Made by a program: the position numbers and the translations under genes. Positions 26,404 to 34,636 of a stretch of DNA of 64,000 bases are shown piece after piece. The stretch is taken from contig CAZUJL010000015.1 in assembly GCA_964620045.1 (NCBI GenBank), positions 32,952-96,951 of the forward strand, in the 5' to 3' direction. Under the pieces are notes generated by a model. That model was not told the origin of the DNA, searched no databases, and worked only from the letters and a program-made list of their open reading frames with translations. How positions within the stretch are numbered: position 1 is the first letter of the stretch; each line of letters starts with the position of its first letter. The DNA is from VFKU01 sp964620045 (GTDB taxonomy: Bacteria; Hydrogenedentota; Hydrogenedentia; Hydrogenedentales; GCA-2746185).

Positions 26404-26922
26404 ATGGTGAAACTGGGTGAAGCAACTCGCAAGAAAACCGGAGACGAGGCCGGTGTGTCGCTGTCTGAACTCGAGATCGGCGATCACGGCGCGAAAGTAA
26501 AGCGCGGCCAATTGAGCGCTGTGCAACAGGGACGCTACGGCACAGGCCCGGCCCCCTACGGCTATCGTCGCGGCCGCGAAGGCGAACGTCCGCTCGAAAT
26601 CGACGATCGCGAAGCGGAAGTCGTGCGTACCATTTTCCGCGAATACCTCCGCACGCGGAGCACTGGCAAGGTGGTCCAGTACCTCCACGCCAAGAACATC
26701 ATGACCCGCAAGAAGAACAAGTGGTCGCGTCAGGCGATCGCGATCATTCTTTCCAACCGCACGTACCGCGCGCGCGTGACCTACGGTGAAGTCGAAACCC
26801 AGGGCCTGCACGACGCGATCATCGATCCGGCCCTCTTCTACAAGGCCAACGCCATCCGCGAACGCAAGCAGCGGGGCACGCGCAAGCCGCGCCGCGCCGC
26901 CGAGAACGGCAAGAAGAAATAG
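26404..26922 (+). CDS. Stand-alone Recombinase-domain protein (no resolvase catalytic domain)
   Basis: A 172-residue basic protein. From about residue 40 it matches the Recombinase domain (the DNA-binding middle part of large serine recombinases): GPAPYGYRRG, LEIDDREAEVVRTIFREYL, KVVQYLHAKNIMTRKKNKWS and AIAIILSNRTYRARVTYGE. The N-terminal catalytic serine domain is absent; the first 40 residues do not resemble it, and upstream frames show no remnant. It therefore cannot recombine DNA by itself and may be a domesticated DNA-binding protein. The gene has its own promoter and terminator. ATG 26404 follows GGCGGAAAC; GTG 26341 would add 21 residues. Confidence 0.78.
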   Translation: MVKLGEATRKKTGDEAGVSLSELEIGDHGAKVKRGQLSAVQQGRYGTGPAPYGYRRGREGERPLEIDDREAEVVRTIFREYLRTRSTGKVVQYLHAKNIMTRKKNKWSRQAIAIILSNRTYRARVTYGEVETQGLHDAIIDPALFYKANAIRERKQRGTRKPRRAAENGKKK

Positions 26923-26941
26923 GACTCATTTCGCTTTTCCT

Positions 26942-26981
26942 CCGCCGGTATCTTTGATAAGGTGCCGGCGGTTTCATTTTT
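26942..26981 (+). terminator. Rho-independent terminator after the recombinase-domain gene
   Basis: CCGCCGGTATC (26942-26952) pairs with GGTGCCGGCGG (26961-26971) over 11 positions (two G-T), 8-base loop, followed by TTTCATTTTT. It starts 20 bases after the stop codon. Confidence 0.8.
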
Positions 26982-27000
26982 CGCCGCAGAGGATTCATCC

Positions 27001-27927
27001 GTGACTTCGAATTTCCGCATCGCGCTCATCGGCCAGGCGGCCTTTGGCGAAGCTGTATTGAACGCGCTCGTGAAGAATGGCGAGACCATCGCCGGTGTAT
27101 TTTGTCCGCCCGACAAGGAAGGCAAGCCCAGCGACGCGCTCAAGATCGCGGCCGACAAGCACGGCCTGCCGTCGTTCCAGTTCCGCCGCATGCGCTCGCC
27201 GGAGGCGATTGCGGCTTTCCGCGCGCTGAACGCCGACCTCGGCGTGATGGCCTTCGTGACGGACATCGTCCCCGCGGAAATCCTGAATGCGCCGCGCCTC
27301 GGCACGATCCAGTACCACCCCTCCCTGCTGCCGCTCCACCGCGGGCCGAGCAGCATCAACTGGCCAATCATCCAGGGCCGCACGACAACCGGCCTCAGCA
27401 TCTTCTGGCCCGACGCCGGTCTCGACACGGGCCCGATCCTCATGCAAAAAGAAACGCCAATTAGCGCCGACGACACCCTCGGCACGGTGTACTTCGATCG
27501 GCTCTTCCCGATGGGCGTGGAGGCCATGGCCGAGTCCGTGGCGCTGGTGAAGGCCGGCCGCGCGCCCAAGACCGCGCAGGACGAGTCCCAGGCCACCTAC
27601 GAGGGCTGGTGCAAGGCGGAGAACTCCATCGTCGATTGGGCGCAGCCCGCAGCCACCGTACACAACCTCATCCGCGGCGCCGATCCCAGTCCCGGGGCGG
27701 GCACCACGTTCAAGGGCGCCCCGATCCAGCTTTTCGGCTCCAAACGCGATTCTGGCGGCCCAGCGGCCCCCGGCGAGGTCATTGGCGTGGGCCCCGACGG
27801 CCTGCGCGTGTCCGCCAAGGACGGCGTCGTCCGCATTGCGAAGGTGAAAGGCGGCGCGGGCAAGCTGGCCGCAGCCGATTGGGCAGCACAGGCCGGTCTC
27901 AAGCCCGGCGATCGCCTCGGCAGCTAG
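27001..27927 (+). CDS. Formyltransferase-fold protein, similar to the 10-formyl-THF hydrolase domain of ALDH1L1
   Basis: A 308-residue protein of the methionyl-tRNA formyltransferase superfamily. IALIGQAAFGEAVL, GVFCPPDKEGKPSD, IQYHPSLLPLHRGPSSINW and SIFWPDAGLDTGPI resemble the N-terminal hydrolase domain of 10-formyltetrahydrofolate dehydrogenase more than Fmt. His106 and Asp142 fall at that enzyme's catalytic positions. The site two residues before the histidine, Asn in Fmt, is Gln104 here. The C-terminal part resembles the Fmt C domain; the carrier and aldehyde dehydrogenase domains are missing. It likely acts on 10-formyl-THF. GTG 27001 has AGAGGA upstream; the terminator just before rules out the longer form. 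Confidence 0.82.
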   Translation: MTSNFRIALIGQAAFGEAVLNALVKNGETIAGVFCPPDKEGKPSDALKIAADKHGLPSFQFRRMRSPEAIAAFRALNADLGVMAFVTDIVPAEILNAPRLGTIQYHPSLLPLHRGPSSINWPIIQGRTTTGLSIFWPDAGLDTGPILMQKETPISADDTLGTVYFDRLFPMGVEAMAESVALVKAGRAPKTAQDESQATYEGWCKAENSIVDWAQPAATVHNLIRGADPSPGAGTTFKGAPIQLFGSKRDSGGPAAPGEVIGVGPDGLRVSAKDGVVRIAKVKGGAGKLAAADWAAQAGLKPGDRLGS

Positions 27928-27930
27928 TTT

Positions 27931-28410
27931 CTAACCGTCCAGCCGTTCCGGCTCGTACACGGAAGGCTTCGGTGTCGGCGGCACATCTTCTTCCTTGGGG
28001 TACGACGGCGCAGGTGCCGACGTCGTGCCATAGGGCACCGTGGCATCCGGCGCGGCGGTCTCCGCCGGCGTTTCAGATGGCGTGGACGTCTGGTAGTTCC
28101 CGGGAATCGGCGCGCCGAGATCCACTTCGCTCGGATGCGGCTCGGGGTTCGGCGGAGTCTTGTCGTCCTCGTCTTCCTTCATCAACTTATCGAGATATTT
28201 TTCCGGGCTGATCCGGCGCAGATCGTTGAGCTCTTTCGTCAGCGGCACGAGGTCTTTCGCGATTTCGTTCTGCACTTCGTTGGCGTAGGACCGAACGTCA
28301 CGAACAAAACGCGCGGCCATTTTCGCGAACTTCGGAAACTGTTCGGGGCCCAACACCAGCAACCCAATCGCCGCGAGGACCAGGGCTTCAAAAAATCCGA
28401 TACCAAACAT
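27931..28410 (-). CDS. tatB: Twin-arginine translocase subunit TatB/TatA family
   Basis: A 159-residue protein with one N-terminal helix (FFEALVLAAIGLLVLGPEQF) containing the conserved E and GP hinge, followed by an amphipathic helix (KFAKMAARFVRDVRSYANEV) and a long Pro/Thr/Glu-rich tail. Length and the E at position 8 fit TatB better than TatA. It lies 3 bases after tatC on the same strand, so they form one unit for export of folded proteins. It converges on the formyltransferase gene with a 3-base gap. Confidence 0.9.
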   Translation of the reverse strand: MFGIGFFEALVLAAIGLLVLGPEQFPKFAKMAARFVRDVRSYANEVQNEIAKDLVPLTKELNDLRRISPEKYLDKLMKEDEDDKTPPNPEPHPSEVDLGAPIPGNYQTSTPSETPAETAAPDATVPYGTTSAPAPSYPKEEDVPPTPKPSVYEPERLDG

Positions 28411-28413
28411 TGC

Positions 28414-29262
28414 TCAGGCCCCCGCTGCCACAGCCGCCTTGGCCTTTTGCCGGACGACGAGGTACGAAACGAGGATGCTGATTTCGTACAGCCCAATCAT
28501 CGGAAATCCCATGAGCAGCATCGACACCGGATCGGGCGGCGTGAACACGGCCGCGGCCACAAAGATGAGCACGATGGCCACGCGGCGATACGCCTTCAGT
28601 ATCGCGGGCGTCAGGATTCCGATATACACCAGCGCCAAGACGATCATCGGCATCTGGAACGCGAGCGCGAATCCCAAGAGAACCTTGAGCACCGTCGAAA
28701 TGCTCTCGCTGAGACGCAGCATCTGCGTGACCGAGCTCGGAATCATGTGCATCATGGCTTTTAAGATGGCCGGCAAAATCAGGAAGTAAGCCATGCAAAT
28801 GCCCGCGATCGCGAGGATAAAACCACCGAACAACAGGAAACGAATGACGCGCCTTTCCGTAAGCGTCAACCCTGGAAAGACAAACGCGCAGATTTGGTAC
28901 ACGATGATCGGCAACGCGAGGATAGTTCCGAAGTAGCCGCTGATGCGCATGCGAACCAAAAAAGGCTCGAAGGGCGACAACGATATGGTTTCGCCCTGCG
29001 TAACGTGGGGTTGGGCCGTCGTCACCGTACCATCCGCCGCCTGCACCGGTGCGGGCGGGGGCGACGCCAAGGGCGCCATCAGCGCGTCCAGGATCGCATT
29101 CGAAAATGTGTAACAAACGACGCAACCGATGGCGACGGCAATGATCGAACGGATCATGCGCGTGCGCAATTCGCCCAGATGCGCCGTGAACGTCATCCGG
29201 CCGTCAGGATCCTTCGGGGGCTCCTGCGGCGCGGCTGGCTTATCGGGAAGATTGGCGGTCAC
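28414..29262 (-). CDS. tatC: Twin-arginine translocase subunit TatC
   Basis: A 282-residue polytopic protein with six helices. MTFTAHLGELRTRMIRSI is the conserved cytoplasmic start with the signal-binding Glu, followed by SPFEPFLVRMRISGYFG, GLTLTERRVI and FQMPMIV...AVFTPPDPVSMLLMGFPM. The first external loop is unusually long and Pro/Thr-rich (SPPPAPVQAADGTVTTAQ). It recognises twin-arginine signal peptides. The start is GTG 29262 with GAGGAG 10 bases upstream. HU lies 120 bases upstream. Confidence 0.95.
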   Translation of the reverse strand: MTANLPDKPAAPQEPPKDPDGRMTFTAHLGELRTRMIRSIIAVAIGCVVCYTFSNAILDALMAPLASPPPAPVQAADGTVTTAQPHVTQGETISLSPFEPFLVRMRISGYFGTILALPIIVYQICAFVFPGLTLTERRVIRFLLFGGFILAIAGICMAYFLILPAILKAMMHMIPSSVTQMLRLSESISTVLKVLLGFALAFQMPMIVLALVYIGILTPAILKAYRRVAIVLIFVAAAVFTPPDPVSMLLMGFPMIGLYEISILVSYLVVRQKAKAAVAAGA

Positions 29263-29382
29263 GGCGCTGCAACTCCTCGGACGCAGTAACGATTCGCGCC
29301 GGCGAATGCCCACGGCACACGCGCAAAGATCGTATCACACGGAGAGATCGGGGTTCAGCCTGCGGACGCCGCGCGAATTCAG

Positions 29383-29754
29383 CTAGAACTGCGGGTTCGG
29401 GCTGCCGGAAGAACTGGACGGCGTGTCGTCTTCGTCGTCACTTTTGAACAGGTGCACCGGCTTGTGTTCCGGGCCCGCCTCCACCCACTCCTTGAGCGCC
29501 TTGCCGGGGCGGAACGAGGTGACGCGCTTTTTCGGGATGGGTACTTCCTGTCCGGTGCGCGGATTGCGGCCGATGCGCGACTCGCGTTCTTTGACCTCAA
29601 ACACCCCGAAGTTGCGGATTTCGAGGCGATTGCCTTCGACCAGCGAGGCCGTGATCGCGTCCAGCAATTCCTGGACGACCGATCCCACTTCGTTTTGCGT
29701 GAGGCCCAGCTTGGTGGCGACGTCGTTTACGAGTTCCCGCTTCGTCAGTGACAT
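29383..29754 (-). CDS. HU/IHF-family DNA-binding protein with acidic tail
   Basis: A 123-residue histone-like protein. MSLTKRELVNDVATKLGL, VVQELLDAITASLVEGNRLE, IRNFGVFEVKERESRIGRNPR (the DNA-binding arm; GRNP is typical) and FRPGKALKEWV cover the usual 90-residue fold. A tail of about 30 residues rich in Asp and Ser (SDDEDDTPSSSSGSP) is added, which may weaken or tune DNA binding. It bends and compacts DNA. It lies between an unknown membrane-protein gene and tatC. Confidence 0.93.
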   Translation of the reverse strand: MSLTKRELVNDVATKLGLTQNEVGSVVQELLDAITASLVEGNRLEIRNFGVFEVKERESRIGRNPRTGQEVPIPKKRVTSFRPGKALKEWVEAGPEHKPVHLFKSDDEDDTPSSSSGSPNPQF

Positions 29755-29805
29755 CTTTCGCCCCTCCCCAACGCTTATCGCCGCTTCCCCGCCGCCTGAA
29801 AAACG

Positions 29806-30429
29806 TTATACCGCCTCGAGATCCACCGGCGGCAACCAGCCGATCGGCTCGAGGATCATTCGGAAGTATTCGCTCACCGGCGGCACAAACAGGATCACGC
29901 CAATCACCGCCGCGATAATCACCAGTACCAAAAGTAGCTTCTTCTGGCCGTCGGACATGCCGCCGCCCTTGCCGCCACCGCCCCCACCACCGCCGCCGGC
30001 GACCATCATGTCGAGGAAGATCTTTTCGCCGTTTTCCGCGCGGGCTTTTTTGTCTTCAATGGCGCCCAGCGTTTCGTTGATCGAGATGAACGAGCGATGC
30101 CATTCGCCCTGCAGCTTCTTCACGGCCACTTCGGACTGTGAATACACGGCTTCGAGGTTGGTCGCGCCGGACACGATGTTCATCGTGTTCGAATCGATCT
30201 TGTAGTCCGAACCGAGCTGATCGCGAAGCACGTTGTGCTCGCGCGCCAGCTTGCTCTTGATCTTCAGGAACTGGTTTTCGAGCTGCGCCTTGTTCACACC
30301 CGGGCTCGGGTACGCGCTCAGGATCTGGTTGAACAGAAGCCAGTCGTTCATGAATTCGCGGCACATGCTGACGCGGCGGTCGAGCACTTCCACGACTTTT
30401 TGCTGCTTTTTGCTGAGTTTAGCGGCCAA
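29806..30429 (-). CDS. Unknown tail-anchored membrane protein with poly-Gly linker
   Basis: I do not recognise this 207-residue protein. Residues 1-135 look all-helical and soluble (KKQQKVVEVLDRRVSMCREF, KIKSKLAREHNVLRDQ, AVKKLQGEWHRSFISINETL). A linker with nine glycines in a row, then KGGGMSDGQ, leads to one membrane helix (KKLLLVLVIIAAVIGVILFV, about 168-188) and a short tail. The layout suggests a cytoplasmic helical domain held to the membrane by its C-terminal end. TTG 30429 is chosen because AAGGGGAAG lies just upstream. A promoter is seen at 30479-30507. Confidence 0.75.
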   Translation of the reverse strand: MAAKLSKKQQKVVEVLDRRVSMCREFMNDWLLFNQILSAYPSPGVNKAQLENQFLKIKSKLAREHNVLRDQLGSDYKIDSNTMNIVSGATNLEAVYSQSEVAVKKLQGEWHRSFISINETLGAIEDKKARAENGEKIFLDMMVAGGGGGGGGGKGGGMSDGQKKLLLVLVIIAAVIGVILFVPPVSEYFRMILEPIGWLPPVDLEAV

Positions 30430-30478
30430 GAATCTTCCCCTTAAATGGCACTTCGGCCCGCCCGTGAAATTGGCGCGT

Positions 30479-30507
30479 ACAGTAACACAGCGATCCGGCC
30501 AAGTCAA
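30479..30507 (-). promoter_or_regulatory. Candidate promoter for the unknown tail-anchored protein gene
   Basis: On the minus strand TTGACT (30507-30502), 17-base spacer, TACTGT (30484-30479). The -35 matches five of six, the -10 three of six. It lies 50 bases before the start, in the 126-base gap after trpG. Confidence 0.5.
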
Positions 30508-30555
30508 ACGAAGACAAGGCCTAAGTTCCTGCCCGCCGGGTTCTTACGCCGATGA

Positions 30556-31128
30556 TTAACGCTTTCCCAGACCGAGAAAATTCTGAATGATCCGCTTGCC
30601 CGCGTGCGTCAGGATGCTCTCGGGATGGAACTGCACGCCCCAGATTGGGTGCTTCTTGTGCGCCACCGCCATGATCACCTGATCGTCGGTCTCGGCGATA
30701 ATCTCCAAATCGCCAGGGCAACTCTTCCGTTCAATGATCAGCGAATGGTAGCGCGTCGCGTCGAACGGGGTCTCTATTCCGGCAAACAGCGCATTGCCCG
30801 TGTGCCTGATTTTGCTCACCTTGCCGTGCATGATCTTGTCCGCGCGGATCACATTCCCGCCGAAGACTTGCCCGATGCACTGGTGACCCAGACACACGCC
30901 CAAGGTCGGAATCTCCGGCCCGAGGGCCTTGATAATCTCGTTGGAGTTGCCGGCCTCGCTCGGCGTGCAGGGTCCCGGCGAAATCACGATCTTCGCGGGC
31001 TTCAGTTTCCGAATGCCGGCGGCGTCGATCGCGTCGTTGCGGTAGACGCGAATGTCCTTCTCGAACTCGCCGAAGTACTGCACCAGGTTGTAGGTGAAGG
31101 AATCGTAGTTGTCGATCATCACAATCAT
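30556..31128 (-). CDS. trpG: Anthranilate synthase glutaminase subunit
   Basis: A 190-residue class I glutamine amidotransferase supplying ammonia to TrpE for anthranilate. IDNYDSFTYNLVQYFGE, SPGPCTPSEAG, the nucleophile in GVCLGHQ (Cys79) and HPES (His168, Glu170) complete the triad. It may also serve 4-amino-4-deoxychorismate synthase (PabA), as many TrpG proteins do. The ATG overlaps the trpE stop by ATGA, so translation is coupled. Confidence 0.95.
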   Translation of the reverse strand: MIVMIDNYDSFTYNLVQYFGEFEKDIRVYRNDAIDAAGIRKLKPAKIVISPGPCTPSEAGNSNEIIKALGPEIPTLGVCLGHQCIGQVFGGNVIRADKIMHGKVSKIRHTGNALFAGIETPFDATRYHSLIIERKSCPGDLEIIAETDDQVIMAVAHKKHPIWGVQFHPESILTHAGKRIIQNFLGLGKR

Positions 31129-32606
31129 GATTCCAACCCCCGCTCGGCGAACTCGACCGCCAGGAACATCGCCTTGGCCTTGTTGCGACTCTCTTCGTAC
31201 TCCGCTTCCGGCACGCTGTCGTACACAATCCCGGCACCGGCCTGCAGGTGCGCTTTGCCGTCCTTCACGACCATCGTGCGGATCAAACTGCAGGAATCCA
31301 TATCGCCGTTGAAACTGAAGTAGCCGCAACCGCCGCTATATGGCCCGCGGCGCAGGTTCTCCAGTTCGTCGATGATTTCCATCGCGCGAATCTTCGGCGC
31401 GCCGCTCACCGTGCCCATCGGGAACGTGGCCCTCAGCGCGTCGAAAGCGTCCGCGTCCTTGCGCATCGTGCCTTCGACCTGGCTCACGATGTGCATTACA
31501 TGCGAGTAGCGCTCAATCACCATGAGCTGGGTCGGATGTACGGTCCCGATCTCGCTCACGCGGCCGAGATCGTTCCGGCCGAGGTCCACGAGCATGATGT
31601 GCTCGGCCCGTTCCTTCTCGTCGGCCATCAGCTCGGTTTCGAGTGCGTTGTCTTCTTCGCGTGTTCCTCCGCGCTTGCGCGTGCCCGCAATCGGGCGCAC
31701 CATGCAGGTGCCGCCCTTCACTTGCGTCATCACTTCGGGGCTTGAGCCGACCAGCGAAAATTCGGGGAACTGCATCAGGATCATGTACGGCGAGGGGTTC
31801 ACACAACGCAGCGCGCGGTAAAGATTCACCGGGCTGTTGTACACATTCCGCTCGAAGCGCTGCGACAGCACCACCTGAAACACGTCGCCCGCGCGGATGT
31901 ACTCCTTCGCCTTCTCCACCAGTCCACAGAACTGGTCTTTCGTGAAATTGGAGCGCACGGTCGTATCGAAGGCCGCGCCGTGCACGTGTTCGTCCGTAAC
32001 CACCACCGGCTGGCGCAACTTCGCCTGCAGGGCGTCGATCTTGCCGACAGCTTCCACGTAGGCCGCGTCCGCGTCGCCTTGCACGTGCGCGTTCGACACG
32101 ATCATCACGCGGTTGCGCACGTGATCGAAAATCAGCAACGTGTCGGTGATGTAAAAATAGAGGTCCGGCAGGTTCAGCGGATCGGGGTTCTTGTCGGGCA
32201 GCTTCTCGAAGAAGCGCACATGATCGTATGACATGTAGCCCACCGCGCCGCCGTGAAATTCAGGCAAGCCATCCACTTTCACGGGCTTGTACGAGTTCAT
32301 CAGCTGGCGCAGATCGTCCAGGGGCTGCTCAGATTCGTAGCTCTCCGTCGCGCCCTTGCGCAGCACAGTCACCTGCTTTCCGCGCGACTTGAACACGATC
32401 GACGGGTCCGCGCCCAGGAACGAATAGCGTCCGATCACATCCGCCTGTTCAACGCTTTCCAGCAGGAACGCGCGATCATGTCCGCGCGAAATTTTCAGAT
32501 ACGCCGCCACCGGCGTTTCGAGGTCCGCCACGATCTCGCGGTACACCGGCACCAGGGCGCCCGGGGTCGCGAGCTTGCGGAATTCATCCAGAGTAGGTCG
32601 ATGCAT
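31125..32606 (-). CDS. trpE: Anthranilate synthase component I
   Basis: A 493-residue chorismate-utilising enzyme making anthranilate, the first step of tryptophan synthesis. The N-terminal domain has HDRAFLLESVEQADVIGRYS, whose LLES is the tryptophan feedback site. The catalytic part has RPIAGTRKRGG, DLGRNDLGRVS, FPMGTVSGAPKIRAMEIIDE and GPYSGGCGYFSFNGDMD. The LLES motif and the GRNDLGRVS block favour TrpE over PabB. It lies 12 bases after hisI and overlaps trpG. Confidence 0.95.
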   Translation of the reverse strand: MHRPTLDEFRKLATPGALVPVYREIVADLETPVAAYLKISRGHDRAFLLESVEQADVIGRYSFLGADPSIVFKSRGKQVTVLRKGATESYESEQPLDDLRQLMNSYKPVKVDGLPEFHGGAVGYMSYDHVRFFEKLPDKNPDPLNLPDLYFYITDTLLIFDHVRNRVMIVSNAHVQGDADAAYVEAVGKIDALQAKLRQPVVVTDEHVHGAAFDTTVRSNFTKDQFCGLVEKAKEYIRAGDVFQVVLSQRFERNVYNSPVNLYRALRCVNPSPYMILMQFPEFSLVGSSPEVMTQVKGGTCMVRPIAGTRKRGGTREEDNALETELMADEKERAEHIMLVDLGRNDLGRVSEIGTVHPTQLMVIERYSHVMHIVSQVEGTMRKDADAFDALRATFPMGTVSGAPKIRAMEIIDELENLRRGPYSGGCGYFSFNGDMDSCSLIRTMVVKDGKAHLQAGAGIVYDSVPEAEYEESRNKAKAMFLAVEFAERGLES

Positions 32607-32618
32607 GGTCCGGCTCCC

Positions 32619-32987
32619 CTACTCTTTCGCCACGCCGTCGCCGGCCAGCGCGAGTGCGCCGTCGGCGGCAACGGTACGGTAAAAACAGCTCGTCTCGCCC
32701 GTGTGACAGGTCGGCCCAGCGGGCGTGCAGCGCAGCAGCAGCGCGTCCTGATCGCAGTCCACGCGGATGTCCTTTACGGCCAGCGTATTGCCCGAGGTCT
32801 CGCCCTTGAGCCACAGCTCCTGCCGCGATCGCGACCAGAAGCACGCGAGTTTGCGCTCCAGCGTGATCTTCAGCGACTCGCGGTTCATGTATCCCACCAT
32901 CAGCACCTGGTTCGTGCGGTCGTCCTGAATCACCGCGGCCACCAGGCCGTCTTTGTCGAGTTTCAACACATCAAACAGGTTCTTCAC
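32619..32987 (-). CDS. hisI: Phosphoribosyl-AMP cyclohydrolase
   Basis: A 122-residue HisI, the third step of histidine synthesis, which opens the purine ring of PR-AMP. MVGYMNRESLKITLE, CFWSRSRQELWLKGETSGN, the metal site DCDQD (77-81) and the zinc cysteines in PTCHTGETSCFY (Cys94, Cys101) are all present. There is no HisE fusion. It sits 117 bases downstream of hisF, and trpE follows it; the other his genes are not in the window. Confidence 0.96.
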   Translation of the reverse strand: MKNLFDVLKLDKDGLVAAVIQDDRTNQVLMVGYMNRESLKITLERKLACFWSRSRQELWLKGETSGNTLAVKDIRVDCDQDALLLRCTPAGPTCHTGETSCFYRTVAADGALALAGDGVAKE

Positions 32988-33104
32988 GTTGCATTCTCCG
33001 GAAAACGCAGGGAAACGTCGTTGGATTGGCGCACAGTCTACCGAATCAGCCCACGGAATGATGGGGCCATCGATGGACCGCCGGATGAGGATAGTGGGCG
33101 TGTG

Positions 33105-33905
33105 TCATGAGCCCGCCTTCACGGCCGCCGGGATATCCGACAGCCGCACCGAAACGCCGTGCTCGGCCAAAAACTCCTTGGCCTGCCGGATCGTGTATTC
33201 GCGGAAATGAAAAATGGACGCCGCCAGCGCCGCGTCCGCCCCGCCTTCGTCGAGCGCCGCGCGCAGGTGTTCCAGCGTACCCGCGCCGCCGCTCGCGATG
33301 ACGGGCACGCTCACGGAATCGGCAATGCGGCGCGTCAGCGGGATGTCGTAGCCTTTTTTCGTGCCATCCTGATCCATGCACGTCAGCAGGATTTCGCCCG
33401 CGCCGCGCTTGGCGACTTCTACGGCCCACGCCACCGGCTCCAGCGGCGTAACCCGCCCACCGTCGCGCCCGCCGTGGCTTTTTACGATGTACTGGCCGCC
33501 CTCGATTCTCTTGGCGTCGATCGCGACCACGATACACTGTGAGCCGAAACGGTCCGCGGCACGGTTCACGAAATCGGGGTCCTGAATGGCCGGGGTGTTG
33601 ATCGAGACCTTGTCCGCGCCCGCGCTCAGCAGCCGCCGAATGTCGTCCAGCGTGCGAATACCCCCACCCACGCACAGCGGCATGAAGGCCTGCTCGGCCG
33701 TGCGGCGCACGACGTCGACCATGGTATTGCGGTTGTCGGTCGAGGCCTGGATGTCGAGGAAGACGATCTCGTCGGCGCCTTCTTCGTCGTAGCGGCGCGC
33801 GATTTCGACCGGATCGCCTGCGTCACGCAGGCCGAGAAAGTTTACGCCCTTGACCACGCGCCCTTCGGCGACATCGAGGCACGGAATGATGCGCTTGGTC
33901 AGCAT
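33105..33905 (-). CDS. hisF: Imidazole glycerol phosphate synthase cyclase subunit
   Basis: A 266-residue (beta/alpha)8 barrel that makes IGP and AICAR using ammonia from HisH. RIIPCLDVAEGRVVKGVNF carries Asp11, VVAIDAKR carries Asp130, and PLCVGGGIRTLDD and VIASGGAGTLEHL hold the phosphate. The length is standard. It starts 8 bases after the AmaP-like gene, so it appears to be within the accB-accC transcript. The gap to hisI (32988-33104) shows no feature. Confidence 0.97.
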   Translation of the reverse strand: MLTKRIIPCLDVAEGRVVKGVNFLGLRDAGDPVEIARRYDEEGADEIVFLDIQASTDNRNTMVDVVRRTAEQAFMPLCVGGGIRTLDDIRRLLSAGADKVSINTPAIQDPDFVNRAADRFGSQCIVVAIDAKRIEGGQYIVKSHGGRDGGRVTPLEPVAWAVEVAKRGAGEILLTCMDQDGTKKGYDIPLTRRIADSVSVPVIASGGAGTLEHLRAALDEGGADAALAASIFHFREYTIRQAKEFLAEHGVSVRLSDIPAAVKAGS

Positions 33906-33913
33906 TGGCTCCG

Positions 33914-34570
33914 TCAGGACGCTTGCGGCGCCTGACCCTCCGCCGGGCCTACGGCGACGATCGTCGTTTCCTTCGGCCCTTCAAGCAGAAGCGGCATCGG
34001 CTTCACCGATCGCATGTTGAGCAGGAATTTTTTCACCGTCAGCCGCACGTCCACATCCTGCACGCCGAGAATCTTGCGCGTGTGTTCCTTGATGTACTCT
34101 TGCACGCGATCGGTCACCATGCGCGCGTCCGCATCGGCGTCTTTCATCAGCGCCGTTTCCGCCAGCACCATCACCCGCGACCGCGCGTCGGTCGGCTCCA
34201 GCCGCACCGAAATGGCCTTCACCTCCGGCAGCTTGTAGGCCACTTTCTCAATGACGCCCTCGATGCTCTCGAGCTCAATGGTCACGTCACCATGCGCACC
34301 GGCGAACGTAATACTCTTTTTGCGCCGCTTTTTGCCGCCCATGATGAAGGAAAGCGCCACAATCAGACCCAGAGCGATGAAGATTCCGCCCAAAATCTGC
34401 CGGTACGGCAGGCCTTCCGGCAGATAGGATTTCAGATCATTCCAATACGTATCGACGTGCTTCATGACGTCGTGCAGGTACATCTGGGTCAGCGCGGCGC
34501 CGAGGGCAATCAGGAGCACAGTGGTGACGAAGGTGGTCACCCAGGCAGTGAGCCGAATCAGGAATCGCAT
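33914..34570 (-). CDS. AmaP-like alkaline shock membrane-anchor protein
   Basis: A 218-residue membrane protein with two N-terminal helices (about 6-28 and 58-78, IFIALGLIVALSFIMGG), then a basic stretch GKKRRKK and an Asp23-like domain (GDVTIELESIEGVIEKVAYK, VRLEPTDARSRVMVLAET, VDVRLTVKKFLL). AmaP anchors Asp23 in Firmicutes; here both parts may be in one chain. Its role is envelope stress by homology only. It follows accC by 66 bases and precedes hisF. ATG 34570 was chosen since the longer form starts with a basic non-helical stretch. Confidence 0.78.
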   Translation of the reverse strand: MRFLIRLTAWVTTFVTTVLLIALGAALTQMYLHDVMKHVDTYWNDLKSYLPEGLPYRQILGGIFIALGLIVALSFIMGGKKRRKKSITFAGAHGDVTIELESIEGVIEKVAYKLPEVKAISVRLEPTDARSRVMVLAETALMKDADADARMVTDRVQEYIKEHTRKILGVQDVDVRLTVKKFLLNMRSVKPMPLLLEGPKETTIVAVGPAEGQAPQAS

Positions 34571-34636
34571 GTGAGGTGGTTTCCTTAAGTCGCAGCGAAC
34601 GAAAAGTATACGGCGCTTCCGAGGGCGAAGCAACGA

